In this document: positions 8,930-17,625 of the stretch, piece after piece | Layout of the letters: the number at the start of each line of letters is the position of its first letter | Position numbering within the stretch: the first letter of the stretch is position 1 | Source: Rhodospirillaceae bacterium | GTDB lineage: Bacteria; Pseudomonadota; Alphaproteobacteria; Rhodospirillales; Rhodospirillaceae | DNA length: 64,000 nucleotides | NCBI GenBank assembly: GCA_947476695.1 | Contig: CANJRD010000002.1 | Span: 1 to 64,000, forward strand | Reading direction: 5' to 3' | Made by a program: the position numbers and the translations under genes | Notes under the pieces: generated by a model | The model's input: the letters and a program-made list of their open reading frames with translations, nothing else | What the model was told of the DNA's origin: nothing | Database searches by the model: none

Positions 8930-9349
8930 TTAGCGTTTCTCGCTCATGACCTCTTTCAGGTTCATGAGCATGACGCTCGCGGTCTCCTTTCCCACGGTAC
9001 GGATGGCGTGGCCTTTGCCGGCCACGTCCTGAAGCAGGAAGATATCGCCGCGCGAGAAGTAGCGCTTTTCGCCGGCCGTCACAGTCACCTCTAGGCGGCC
9101 TTGCATGATCGCAAGCGCCTTGGGGGCGTCGGTCGGTTTGAAGTCCGCGAAGAAGCCGGGCTTCGTTTCCCAGATCTGCCAGGACGTGAGCGGGAAGTTC
9201 CGCTCGTTTGCGCGACCGTCGGGGCCCGGGGCATCCGCCGCTTCGACTTCACCGAAGTAGGAATCGCCCTGATCGTCGACGTTAACGCTGACCAGCTTGA
9301 GCGGCCGCAGCTGCGCGAAGTTGTTCGCGCCGATTTGTTGATCTGCCAT
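8930..9349 (-). CDS. Small cupin-fold protein
   Basis: A 139-residue cytoplasmic protein without signal peptide. Residues ~75-125 form a cupin core (LEVTVTAGEKRYFSRGDIFLLQDVAGKGHAI). The HxH of cupin motif 1 is absent and only one motif-2 histidine is seen, so classic metal binding is unlikely. GTAGGAGG precedes the ATG. It lies 9 bases after the exported multi-cupin gene at 9359-10804, so the two are co-transcribed. Its core closely resembles the product of 14539-14898 (MDVTVSNGDVRHLGRGDMLL). The role is unknown. Confidence 0.7.
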   Translation of the reverse strand: MADQQIGANNFAQLRPLKLVSVNVDDQGDSYFGEVEAADAPGPDGRANERNFPLTSWQIWETKPGFFADFKPTDAPKALAIMQGRLEVTVTAGEKRYFSRGDIFLLQDVAGKGHAIRTVGKETASVMLMNLKEVMSEKR

Positions 9350-9358
9350 GTCTGCCTC

Positions 9359-10804
9359 CTACTTCACGACCAAGGGGCCGGTGCTGTCTTCCGTGCCCGG
9401 AAGCATCACGTTCATCACAACGCCCGGTGTCACGCCGTTCTGGTTGCTGTTATGCAGCGACGCCGGACGGCAATAGAAGAACTCGCCGGCGGACTGGCGG
9501 AAGACCGCGCCGTCCTGCATCGTGTTCTCCGTCGTGCCGACCATACGTGCCACGAAGTGCGGTGGTCCGCCGACGCCCATCCAGGTCGGGCCGTTGTCGG
9601 AGGCATAGTTCGCATCCGTGCGCGTGTACGGCAGGAACGGGCGGTAGCCGATGCGGAAGCCGACGGCATCCTGTTTGGCGCTGACCGCTTCCAACGGGCT
9701 GACGGTCTGCGTCGGCACGTTGACCACGCCGATCGTGCTGCGGTTGTTGTGGTCGATGCTCATTTCATAAAGCGTTGTACCGGTGCTCGCGGCCTTGGCC
9801 ACCGTGTTGGTCCAGCCGGTGCCCTCGGGCAACGTGTTCGGCGGGGCGTCGGTCGCGATCAACAGCAGGTCTTCCAAGGCTTCCCACGAACCGGGCTTAT
9901 TCATGCGTTCGCGGAAGGTGTCGCCGGCGCTGATCTGGAAGCTCTCGCCGGCTTCTTTGCGTACGGCACTACCTTTGGCGACATACATCAGAACGTCCGA
10001 ACGCGTCGGCGCGACCATATTGGTGCGCGTGCCTTTCTTGAGCGTGGCGACGCGGAACGAGTTGCCGTCGAACTCATAGAGCTTGGTGATATAACGCGAG
10101 GCGTTCTTCGGCGCGGCCTTGATCTCAGCGGGCGTGCGGGCGGAGAACTCTTTGCCGTCCACGATCCATTGGGCGATTTCGCTGTCTTTCGCCTGCTTCG
10201 CGGTGACGATCGATTGCTTCGCCCCGGGCTTCGGGTTCGCGACGGTGAACAGTACAACCACCAAGTCACTGGCGGCCTTCGCATCCGTCAGGATACCGCT
10301 GGGCAGATACAGGCCGTCGCCCGCATTGATTTTGATCGGCTTACCGGCAAGGCCGCGCAGCGGGATCAAGGTGGTTGAGCCCTGCAGCACGTAGATCGAG
10401 GTCTCGAAGGCGATTTGGTGATGCACCGGTGCGCCTTTCTTGAAAGTCAGCACGGTCACCTGGCCGCAGGGGTAGTTGTGGACCTTGGCCTCATAACGAG
10501 AAGCTTCAGCCGGCGCACGACGCATGCCGTTCGCGGTGACAGCCATGGCGTTCGGCCCACGGCCGGCGCCGCCGGCGGCCCACTCAGCCATCTGTTGTGC
10601 CGGCACCTTGGCGCCGGAGATATGCGCGAGGTTGCCCTGCTTGGCGCGCACACCCGGCGCACCTTCGGCATGCGCCTGCGCGACCAGTTGGAAGCCGTCG
10701 TCCGACTTCCCGAATTTTGTGAATAGACCGCCGACAGCGGCCGTCAGTCCCGCAAACCCTGGAAATAATGATCGCCGGTTTAGCGCGCGGAATACGTTGC
10801 TCAT
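9359..10804 (-). CDS. Exported multi-cupin protein
   Basis: Starting at MSNVFRALNRRSLFPG (GGGGAG upstream; an upstream in-frame start at 10912 has no support), this is a 481-residue protein with a twin-arginine-like signal. A first cupin segment lies near residues 125-210 (GAPVHHQIAFETSIYVLQG, then GDGLYLPSG). A second is near 250-320, and a third C-terminal part ends in GEFFYCRPASLHNSNQNG. The first keeps HH and E as possible metal ligands; the second lacks histidines. It is co-transcribed with the small cupin downstream. I cannot name a reaction. Confidence 0.65.
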   Translation of the reverse strand: MSNVFRALNRRSLFPGFAGLTAAVGGLFTKFGKSDDGFQLVAQAHAEGAPGVRAKQGNLAHISGAKVPAQQMAEWAAGGAGRGPNAMAVTANGMRRAPAEASRYEAKVHNYPCGQVTVLTFKKGAPVHHQIAFETSIYVLQGSTTLIPLRGLAGKPIKINAGDGLYLPSGILTDAKAASDLVVVLFTVANPKPGAKQSIVTAKQAKDSEIAQWIVDGKEFSARTPAEIKAAPKNASRYITKLYEFDGNSFRVATLKKGTRTNMVAPTRSDVLMYVAKGSAVRKEAGESFQISAGDTFRERMNKPGSWEALEDLLLIATDAPPNTLPEGTGWTNTVAKAASTGTTLYEMSIDHNNRSTIGVVNVPTQTVSPLEAVSAKQDAVGFRIGYRPFLPYTRTDANYASDNGPTWMGVGGPPHFVARMVGTTENTMQDGAVFRQSAGEFFYCRPASLHNSNQNGVTPGVVMNVMLPGTEDSTGPLVVK

Positions 10805-10865
10805 TGTTTTCTCCCCTTCGTCCGTCGCAGGCCCGAACCTTATCGGGCGCTTTGAACAAACGAAA

Positions 10866-10891
10866 GGGCCCCGACCTTGCGGCAGGGGCCC
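10866..10891 (-). terminator. Probable terminator of the exported Rossmann gene
   Basis: GGGCCCC (10866-10872) pairs with GGGGCCC (10885-10891), and the minus-strand copy is followed by TTTCGTTTG. It lies about 30 bases beyond the stop of 10922-11629 and before the multi-cupin gene. Confidence 0.5.
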
Positions 10892-10921
10892 CTGGCTGCG
10901 TTTGATCGACAAAACTTCGTG

Positions 10922-11629
10922 TCAGCGCGCGCGCAGCGGGATCGTGTCGTCAACCGCGTGATAAATCTTGTTGTTGCAGGCCGGATTGCCGACACACTCT
11001 GCCGTCAGTCGGCCGAGACCTTTGCGTGATACAGCGCCGAATTTCGTATGGTCTTCGTAGATCTTGGCTTGCTCCGGCCCCGGGGCTTCCCGCAGCGCGG
11101 CATTGCGGATGATCGTGTAGTTCACGCCGCTGCCCACGGCGGCTTTCTCACCCAGACCTTTGGAATCCAGAACGGCGACCATGTCGGCCAATCGGTCCTG
11201 CGGATAGATCGACCGGCTATCGCCCGCGCCGACGGAGCTATGCAGGATCAGTTGTTTGACGCCGGCGCTCTTTACCGCTTTTGAGATGTGCACCTCACTC
11301 ATCTCGTAGAAGTTCGCCGGCCCGCCGCGATCGTTGGCGAGCGCATCGACCACTACGGTGAACTTGCCTTTCTTGAACGCTGCCGCCACATCGGCCTCTT
11401 TCATGACGTCGCCGTCGATCCGATCGACCTTCACGCCCTCAAGCAGATCGAGCTTCGAGGTCGGGCGCACGAAAACCGTCACTTTATCGCCCTTCGCGGC
11501 GACCGCCTTCACAACCTCCGAACCCAATTGGCCGGAGCCTCCGAAGACCAGCACCGATTCCGCCGCCTGAGCGGCCATTGCTGAACCGAGAAGGGAAAGA
11601 GCGAAAATAAGCGAGGATGCAGGACGCAC
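10922..11629 (-). CDS. Exported NAD(P)-binding Rossmann protein (atypical SDR)
   Basis: A 235-residue protein with a Sec-type signal peptide (cleavage near AQA-AE) placed directly before a Rossmann fold. The dinucleotide motif is VLVFGGSGQLGSEVVKAV (about residues 26-43), followed by VFVRPTSKLD and a DGDV element at 72-75. It resembles NmrA/atypical SDR proteins and lacks the classical YxxxK catalytic pair. An exported nucleotide-binding fold is unusual. Two further exported Rossmann proteins are at 15760 and 16489. The reaction is unknown. Confidence 0.7.
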   Translation of the reverse strand: MRPASSLIFALSLLGSAMAAQAAESVLVFGGSGQLGSEVVKAVAAKGDKVTVFVRPTSKLDLLEGVKVDRIDGDVMKEADVAAAFKKGKFTVVVDALANDRGGPANFYEMSEVHISKAVKSAGVKQLILHSSVGAGDSRSIYPQDRLADMVAVLDSKGLGEKAAVGSGVNYTIIRNAALREAPGPEQAKIYEDHTKFGAVSRKGLGRLTAECVGNPACNNKIYHAVDDTIPLRAR

Positions 11630-11795
11630 GGGCGTTCTCCTGGTGGTCGCGGAAGCCCCGATCCTAGCCCCTTTTTTCGCACGGCAGAAGCCGGGGTGTC
11701 TCGCTCGCTGGACGCTTGAGTCGGTCGCCGCGAGGCGGGGCGGGGGCGGGTATATGCTCGGTCCTCGCCCGACCTCTGATGTGGAGGACTAAGCT

Positions 11796-14036
11796 ATGCC
11801 CACTGGCAAGAATGCGTCGCGACGCTGTTTCTTGAAGGCCAGCGCCATCGCGGGCGGCGGTCTGATGCTGAACTTCAGTATGCCGCACGGCGGCAACGCC
11901 GCCGATGCGACGGCTGAGCTCAGTGCTTTTATCAAGATCGCGCCGGACGGCATCGTCACCATCCAAGCGAAGTGTCCCGATATCGGCCAAGGCATTAAGA
12001 CCACGCTGCCGATGATCATCGCCGAGGAACTCGACGTCGCCTGGGCCGATGTGCGCGTCGAGACGGCAGCCATCGATGCCGCGAAGTTCGCGGAGCAAAG
12101 CGTCGGTGGGTCGACGACCGTGCGCCGCAGCTGGGACAATATGCGCCGCGTCGGCGCCGCCGGGCGGCAGATGATCGTCGCCGCGGCCGCCAAGATGTGG
12201 AAAGTGCCCGAGAGCGAAGTCACCACGGAAGCTGGCTTTGCGATGCATGCGGCCAGCAAGCGCAAGGCGACGTATGGTGAAATGGCGGCGAAGGCCGCAC
12301 TTGTGTCGCCCCCGGATATCAAGTCCGTGACGTTAAAGGACCCAAAGACTTTCTCCATCGTCGGTAAGCCGACGCGGGATGTGGAAGGACCGAACATCGT
12401 CACCGGCAAGCCGCTCTATGGCATCGACGTGATGCTGCCCGGCATGCTGCATGCGGTATTCGAGCGTGCGCCTGTGTTCGGCGGCAAGGTCGTTGAAGCC
12501 AACCTCGATGACGTGCGGGCCATGCCCGGCGTGCGCAAGGCCTTCATCGTCGAGGGGCTGAGTGTCGGCAAGCCATCCGGCGAAGCCGCGCGGGGAAATG
12601 CGATTTCGGCCGGCGTTGCAATCGCCGCCGATAGCTGGTGGCAAGCGCAGACCGCGCGCCGCCGTTTGCGTGTGAAGTGGAACGACGGTCCCAACGGCGG
12701 CGAGAGCAGTCGCGGTTTCGAGGCAAAAGCCCTGGAGCTTCTTAAACAGAAGCCGACCATGGACATCCGCAAGGATGGCGATGTCGATGCAGCGTTCAAG
12801 AACGCCGCGAAGGTGATCGAGGCGACCTACACCTATCCATTCCTGGCGCACGCCACCATGGAGCCGATGAACGCCACCGTTCACGTCCAGGGCGGTAAAG
12901 CTGAGGTCTGGGTTCCGACTCAAAGTGCGGCGTCCGCCCGCGCGGGTGTCGCGAAAGTACTCGGCCTCGATGAAGCGAACGTTGTCGCGCATATGACGCA
13001 ACGTGCCGGCGGTGGCTTCGGTCGTCGCGGTGGTCCCGATCCAGCCATCGAAGCGGCCTGGATCTCCCGCGAAGTCGGCGCGCCGGTGAAGCTGACGTGG
13101 TCGCGCGAGGACGATATCCGCCACGATACCTATCGGCCGGCGGGATACCATCGCCTCAAGGCGGGCCTGGATGCGCAAGGCAAGCTGATCGCGTTGTCCG
13201 ATCACTTTGTCAGCTTCGGGGCCGACGGCAAGTTCACCTCGTTCCCCGCAGCGATGGGCACCGGCATCTATCCGGCGGAGTTCGTGCCGAATCTTTATTA
13301 TGGCGCGAGCTTGCTGCCGCTCGGCACCCCCATCGGGCCGTTGCGTGCACCAGGCAGTAACGCCTTGGCCTTTGTGTTCCAGTCCTTCCTTGACGAGGTC
13401 GCGCAGGCCTCGGGCCGGGATCCGCTCGCGTTCCACTTGGACCTGTTGTCCGAGCGCCGCGCCCAGGTTCTGTCGGGACCGGTCGCGGGTGGTGGACCCA
13501 CGCCGCCGCCTGCTTTCGATCCCGTCCGCATGCGCGCACTGGTCGAATTGGTCGCGGAGAAGTCGGGATGGGGCAAGCGCGCTATGCCGAAGAACACCGC
13601 GCTGGGGATGGCCTACTACTTCTCGCACTCAAGCTACATGGCGCACGTCGTGGAAGCGCAAGTGCAGGCGGGTGAGATCAAGGTGAACAAGGTGTGGGTT
13701 GCTGGCGATGTCGGCAGCCACATCGTTAATCCGCTCGCGGCAGAGAACCAAGTTCAAGGCTCCGTTCTCGACGGTTTGGCCCAAGCGCTTGGCCAGGAGA
13801 TCGTGCTGGAGCGCGGCCGCGTTCAGCAGGGCAACTTCGATGACTTCCCGCTGCTGCGCATGCACCAGGCACCGCCGGTCGATGTGCATTTCGTCCTGTC
13901 GGGCAATCCGCCGACTGGCCTTGGCGAGCCCGCCTTGCCGCCGGTGCATCCGGCGCTGGCCAACGCCGTGTTCGCCGCCAGCGGCAAACGCATCCGAATG
14001 ATGCCGTTCAATAGGGCGTCGGGCTTTGCGGTTTAG
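11796..14036 (+). CDS. Tat-exported molybdenum hydroxylase large subunit (xanthine dehydrogenase/IorB-like)
   Basis: A 746-residue protein with GGAGG before the ATG and a twin-arginine signal, SRRCFLKASAIAGGG (about residues 8-22). The body is an aldehyde oxidase/xanthine dehydrogenase-type molybdopterin subunit: DIGQGIKTTLPMIIAEEL, VTGKPLYGIDVMLPGMLHA, AGGGFGRRGGPD and, near the C-terminus, PTGLGEPALPPVHPALANA, whose Glu is the expected base at the molybdenum. Such enzymes hydroxylate N-heterocycles or aldehydes with water. The [2Fe-2S] small subunit (IorA-like) is absent nearby. The gene is single and ends at a hairpin. Confidence 0.85.
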   Translation: MPTGKNASRRCFLKASAIAGGGLMLNFSMPHGGNAADATAELSAFIKIAPDGIVTIQAKCPDIGQGIKTTLPMIIAEELDVAWADVRVETAAIDAAKFAEQSVGGSTTVRRSWDNMRRVGAAGRQMIVAAAAKMWKVPESEVTTEAGFAMHAASKRKATYGEMAAKAALVSPPDIKSVTLKDPKTFSIVGKPTRDVEGPNIVTGKPLYGIDVMLPGMLHAVFERAPVFGGKVVEANLDDVRAMPGVRKAFIVEGLSVGKPSGEAARGNAISAGVAIAADSWWQAQTARRRLRVKWNDGPNGGESSRGFEAKALELLKQKPTMDIRKDGDVDAAFKNAAKVIEATYTYPFLAHATMEPMNATVHVQGGKAEVWVPTQSAASARAGVAKVLGLDEANVVAHMTQRAGGGFGRRGGPDPAIEAAWISREVGAPVKLTWSREDDIRHDTYRPAGYHRLKAGLDAQGKLIALSDHFVSFGADGKFTSFPAAMGTGIYPAEFVPNLYYGASLLPLGTPIGPLRAPGSNALAFVFQSFLDEVAQASGRDPLAFHLDLLSERRAQVLSGPVAGGGPTPPPAFDPVRMRALVELVAEKSGWGKRAMPKNTALGMAYYFSHSSYMAHVVEAQVQAGEIKVNKVWVAGDVGSHIVNPLAAENQVQGSVLDGLAQALGQEIVLERGRVQQGNFDDFPLLRMHQAPPVDVHFVLSGNPPTGLGEPALPPVHPALANAVFAASGKRIRMMPFNRASGFAV

Positions 14037-14060
14037 TCGTCAACGTCGGCTTTGACGAAC

Positions 14061-14091
14061 AAGGGCTGCAGCCGATCGGTTGCAGCCCTTT
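14061..14091 (+). terminator. Hairpin terminator
   Basis: AAGGGCTGCA (14061-14070) and TGCAGCCCTT (14081-14090) form a perfect 10-bp stem with a 10-base loop, about 25 bases after the molybdenum hydroxylase stop. The T-run is short (TTTGTTC), so efficiency may be modest. Confidence 0.65.
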
Positions 14092-14142
14092 GTTCTGGGC
14101 TGAAACTTTCACTACGGCTGTTCACACGAGGGAGGAGGCGAG

Positions 14143-14526
14143 ATGAAAATTCCGGCGCTTATCGGAAACCCACAGGGCATGTCGATCTGGACCGAGGTCG
14201 ACATACCCATGATCGGCGGCGAGAAGGGGCGGTCGATGTCCGACAAACTCAATGCTATCGGGCTGAGCCTGGCCACCAATCAACCTAACGAAGATCGCCC
14301 TGTCGGCAAGATCACGACGGGCGGTCCAGACATGCACGTTCCCCGTCTCATCGCGGTGACCTCGGGCCATGCCGAGCTCAAGGTCGGCACCGGCGAGACG
14401 CGGCGCTTTGGCACCGGGGAGTTCTTCTTTGTTTATGGCAAGGGTGGGCACATCGCTACCGCGATGAAGCCGTGGCCGAGGTCGACACTCTCGATCACCA
14501 TGTCCGGCACCGGCCTCTTGAAATAA
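14143..14526 (+). CDS. Small cupin-like protein A
   Basis: A 127-residue cytoplasmic protein with GGGAGGAGG before the ATG. Residues ~60-115 look like a cupin core (DMHVPRLIAVTSGHAELKVG, then GTGEFFFVYGKGGHIA). The first motif has one histidine instead of HxH, so metal binding is doubtful. It lies 12 bases before a second small cupin-like gene, in a two-gene operon. Related small cupins occur at 8930. The function is unknown. Confidence 0.6.
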   Translation: MKIPALIGNPQGMSIWTEVDIPMIGGEKGRSMSDKLNAIGLSLATNQPNEDRPVGKITTGGPDMHVPRLIAVTSGHAELKVGTGETRRFGTGEFFFVYGKGGHIATAMKPWPRSTLSITMSGTGLLK

Positions 14527-14538
14527 GGGAATCTCGTC

Positions 14539-14898
14539 ATGATCATTCCGCATATCGTTACCGACGCCGGCGGCCACTCCCAGTTCAGCGAGTTCGACTG
14601 GAAGCAGATCGGCAACGCAGCACGCATCAATACCGCCGAGACGGCGGTGAACTTCTGGCAGGTACTCATCAATCAGCCCGGAGATGCGCTCGACTTCCAG
14701 CCGAGCGGCGCGAACAAGTTTTTCGCGATCATGTCCGGCCAGATGGATGTCACTGTCAGCAACGGCGACGTGCGCCATCTGGGCCGTGGCGACATGCTGC
14801 TGGCCTCGGATATCGCCGGGCAGGGACACAAGACGAAGTTCGTCGGTCTCGACCCATGCCTGATGCTGGCCGTGACGATACCGGCGTTGCTGAAGTAG
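14539..14898 (+). CDS. Small cupin-like protein B
   Basis: A 119-residue protein translated 12 bases after cupin A. The core (FFAIMSGQMDVTVSNGDVRH, then GRGDMLLASDIAGQGHKT) is very similar to that of the 8930-9349 protein, so they are probably paralogues. It has no HxH metal motif. Its TAG stop (14896-14898) abuts the stop of the convergent arylmalonate decarboxylase-like gene with no base between. Confidence 0.6.
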   Translation: MIIPHIVTDAGGHSQFSEFDWKQIGNAARINTAETAVNFWQVLINQPGDALDFQPSGANKFFAIMSGQMDVTVSNGDVRHLGRGDMLLASDIAGQGHKTKFVGLDPCLMLAVTIPALLK

Positions 14899-15654
14899 TC
14901 AGAACTCGGACATGAGCCGGGTGAAGCCCGGCATCTGGTCCGTGAACCCGGATGACCGCAGCGCGTGCCAATAGGTCGCGATGTTCACTGCAATGATCGG
15001 CTTCGCCAGCCATTGCTCGGCGTCGTTGGCGATGCTGGCCATCGGCAGATTCGCACCGAACTGCACCAAGGCCTCGACGTCCGGTCCGTCGATGCTTTGC
15101 AGCGCCTCGACCAGATACTGCTTCGATACGCGCGTGTACTGCGAGAACTGCGGTCCTTGCAGATGCCGGATGCGCACGACCTCATAACCGCATTCGGTGA
15201 AGAACGATTCGATGCGCGGCTGGATGATCGGGAAATAGGGTTCGACGATGGCGATCCGCTTCTTCACGCCATGTGCCTTCAGCGCCGCGAGGATCGCATC
15301 GCTGGGCAAGGTGACCTCGAGATTGCCGCCGCCGCGCGAGCGCATATCCGCCCGCAGCTTTTGGGCGGCTGCCCGTGTGCCGCCCCATACTGTCAGGGCG
15401 GAGATGCCGAGGATCAGGTGATCCGGCTTGCAGGTGATGACGCTGTCGACCGCCGGGCCGATGCTGGCAAACAGCAGGTCCATGGCTTTGGCGAAATCGT
15501 CATCCGACTTCACTTCGAGGTCCGGCGTGTACATTCGCGCGACCTGATTGGTCACGCCCGCCGGGCGCATGCGATCCGTTTCCGGCTGTACACAGCTATT
15601 GGCTGATGGTGTGACGATGCCGAACATTCGTCGCCAAGCGTAGTGGTCGCGCAT
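14899..15654 (-). CDS. Arylmalonate decarboxylase / maleate isomerase-like protein (Asp/Glu racemase superfamily)
   Basis: I start it at 15654 (MRDHYAWRRMFG), with GAGGGG upstream, giving 251 residues. The opening FGIVTPSANSCVQPETDRM is typical of the maleate cis-trans isomerase/arylmalonate decarboxylase group. The body has VTLPSDAILAALKAHGVKKR, and the end is AKPIIAVNIATYWHALRSSG. These enzymes use one or two cysteines. The positions where I expect them read LILGISAL and VQFGANLPM, without cysteine, though ITCKPDH has one nearby. The reaction is therefore unclear. It faces the cupin pair tail to tail. Confidence 0.65.
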   Translation of the reverse strand: MRDHYAWRRMFGIVTPSANSCVQPETDRMRPAGVTNQVARMYTPDLEVKSDDDFAKAMDLLFASIGPAVDSVITCKPDHLILGISALTVWGGTRAAAQKLRADMRSRGGGNLEVTLPSDAILAALKAHGVKKRIAIVEPYFPIIQPRIESFFTECGYEVVRIRHLQGPQFSQYTRVSKQYLVEALQSIDGPDVEALVQFGANLPMASIANDAEQWLAKPIIAVNIATYWHALRSSGFTDQMPGFTRLMSEF

Positions 15655-15759
15655 GGGCCTGCCCCTCAGATGTGTTCTGACCCAGGATAAGCCGGCTTGC
15701 GCAGGCTCTGCCAGCCGGGTCATGCTGACGGTCTCGGATATATCCGGCGAGGGGCTCCC

Positions 15760-16485
15760 ATGACCAAGATTTCGCGCGCATTGTTCCTGCAAGGTGTTCT
15801 GGCGGCGTCTTTCGCCGGCCCTGTCCTCGCCGCTCAGACGGCGGCCAAGCCCCTCAAGATCGCCATCTATGGGAATGGCCGTATCGGCAGCCGCATCATC
15901 ACCGAGGCGCTCAATCGTGGGCATAGCGTCACCGTGATCGTGCGAAAGCCGGAAGATGTGAAGCCGGAGCCGCGTAAAACGGTCGTGAAGGGCGATATCC
16001 TCAACACCGATGAAGTGGTTAAGCAAATTGCCGGCCATGATGTCGTCATCGGGTCGATCAACGGGGCCACGGCTTCGGTTTTCATCGACGGGGGTAAGTC
16101 CATCGTCGCCGCGCAACACCGGCTTGGGGCGAATCCACCCCGCTTCATTTGGATCGGCGGCGCCTCCAGCATGATCGACAAAGCCAGCGGCAAGATGCTT
16201 TTCGAGGTCAACCCGATCCCCAATGCACCGACCGGTGCGGCGCCTGGGCACATTGGATTGCTGAATTACCTTCGTACGGTCAACGACGTGCCGTGGACGT
16301 TCTTCAGTCCCGCCGTCGTGGCCGCACCGGGCGAGCGCACGGGCAAGTTCCGCCTCGGCGGCGATAATCCGGTTTATGACGCCAACGGCAAAAGCACCAT
16401 TTCCATGGAAGATCTCGCCATCGCGACGGTGGATGAAGCCGAGAAGCCGGCGCACAATCATCAACGGTTCACGATCGGCTACTAG
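15760..16485 (+). CDS. Exported NAD(P)-binding Rossmann protein
   Basis: Starting at MTKISRALFLQGV (GAGGGG upstream), 241 residues with a signal peptide ending VLAAQ. The Rossmann motif is IAIYGNGRIGSRIITEAL (about residues 33-50), followed by VIVRKPEDV and VVKGDILNTDEVV. The fold is like NmrA/NAD(P)H-binding family proteins that bind the cofactor tightly or act as sensors. It opens a close-spaced run: the next gene starts 3 bases later, then the acyltransferase pair. No catalytic residues are recognisable. Confidence 0.7.
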   Translation: MTKISRALFLQGVLAASFAGPVLAAQTAAKPLKIAIYGNGRIGSRIITEALNRGHSVTVIVRKPEDVKPEPRKTVVKGDILNTDEVVKQIAGHDVVIGSINGATASVFIDGGKSIVAAQHRLGANPPRFIWIGGASSMIDKASGKMLFEVNPIPNAPTGAAPGHIGLLNYLRTVNDVPWTFFSPAVVAAPGERTGKFRLGGDNPVYDANGKSTISMEDLAIATVDEAEKPAHNHQRFTIGY

Positions 16486-16488
16486 CCG

Positions 16489-17616
16489 ATGCGTCTTCCG
16501 CGTCGCGAATTTTTAGCCGGATCGGCTGGCGTTCTCGCCGGTGCTTCGGTCGCGCGCGCGGCAAGTCCCCTCAATATCCTGATCATCGGCGGCACTGGTT
16601 TCATGGGGCCGGCGCAAGTCGAATACGCTTTGGCGCGCGGGCACAAGGTCACGCTTCTCAACCGCAATCGGCGCGGCGATCTGTTCGGCGGCAAGGTTGC
16701 GCAATTGGTCGGGGACCTAGCCGGCGATGTGAGCGTCCTGAAGGGACGTTCGTTCGATGTAGTGATCGACAACCCCACCGTTGCCCCGGCCTGGATCAGA
16801 AACGTCGCGCAATACCTGAAGGGGCGCGTTGGGCACTACATCTTCATCTCGACGCTCGGTGTCTATCCGGACCTGTCACGCCGCGACATGGATGAAACCG
16901 TCGCGACAACGTCCATGCCGCCGGGCCTCGATCCCTATACCGATAAAGCGGAAGACCGCAGCAAGTATTACTTCGCGCTGCGCAGCTTCGCCGAACGCCT
17001 GGTGCAGGAAAGCTACCCGGGCGCCGCGACCATCGTGCGTTCGGGCCTGCTCGTCGGTCCACGCGATGACACCGATCGCTTCCTTTATTGGGTTCAGCGG
17101 ATCGCGCGCGGGGGCAACGTCCTTGCGCCAGGCTCGCCGACCGATGCGGTGCAGATGATCGACGCCCGCGATATCGGCGAGTGGATGATCCGCGTCGCGG
17201 AAACGCGTGCGTTCGGTGTGTTCAATGCGACTGGACCCGATAAGCCGTTTACGATGGGCGACGTGCTCTATGGCATCAAAGCCGTGACGACCGCCGGCGC
17301 ACAATTTACATGGGTGCCTGCGCCGTTCCTCGCCGGGCAGAAGGTCGGCGATTGGAACGACATGCCGGTATGGTGCGATCCCGCGGGGGGCTGGGGTGGT
17401 TTGCATCGCGTGAACAACGCGCGCGCCCTGGCCGCCGGGCTCACGTTCCGTCCGCTCGCGGTGACTGCGAAAGACACGCTCGATTGGCATCTGACGCGGC
17501 CCGCGGTAGACCAGCAGCGTACGGCGCAGGCGCAGAAAAATATCGGCATCCCGCCTGAACGGGAAGCGGCGGTACTCGCAGCCTGGGCTGCGGCGCAGGA
17601 CGCCAGGAAAGGCTGA
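16489..17616 (+). CDS. Tat-exported NAD-dependent epimerase/dehydratase-like protein
   Basis: A 375-residue protein with a clear twin-arginine signal, PRREFLAGSAGVLAG, then an extended-SDR Rossmann fold: NILIIGGTGFMGPAQVEYAL (about residues 28-47). Then come VVIDNPT, HYIFISTLGVYPD and RSKYYFALRSFAERLV; the Y-x-x-x-K position is not obvious. Later VQMIDARDIGEWMI and FNATGPDKPFTMGDV match sugar-nucleotide epimerase C-termini. Being exported, a nucleotide-sugar substrate is unlikely. It sits 3 bases after the previous Rossmann gene and 9 bases before the MBOAT gene. Confidence 0.75.
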   Translation: MRLPRREFLAGSAGVLAGASVARAASPLNILIIGGTGFMGPAQVEYALARGHKVTLLNRNRRGDLFGGKVAQLVGDLAGDVSVLKGRSFDVVIDNPTVAPAWIRNVAQYLKGRVGHYIFISTLGVYPDLSRRDMDETVATTSMPPGLDPYTDKAEDRSKYYFALRSFAERLVQESYPGAATIVRSGLLVGPRDDTDRFLYWVQRIARGGNVLAPGSPTDAVQMIDARDIGEWMIRVAETRAFGVFNATGPDKPFTMGDVLYGIKAVTTAGAQFTWVPAPFLAGQKVGDWNDMPVWCDPAGGWGGLHRVNNARALAAGLTFRPLAVTAKDTLDWHLTRPAVDQQRTAQAQKNIGIPPEREAAVLAAWAAAQDARKG

Positions 17617-17625
17617 CGCTCGCGC

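Noticed and set aside
10831-10848. GCCCGA/TCGGGC hairpin in the leader of the multi-cupin gene as a riboswitch
   Set aside because: A 6-bp stem without a second element, conserved motif or alternative terminator is too little to call a riboswitch.
12333-13628. Minus-strand frame of 431 codons inside the molybdenum hydroxylase gene
   Set aside because: A shadow frame: the plus-strand protein has all family motifs across this stretch, while this frame has none.
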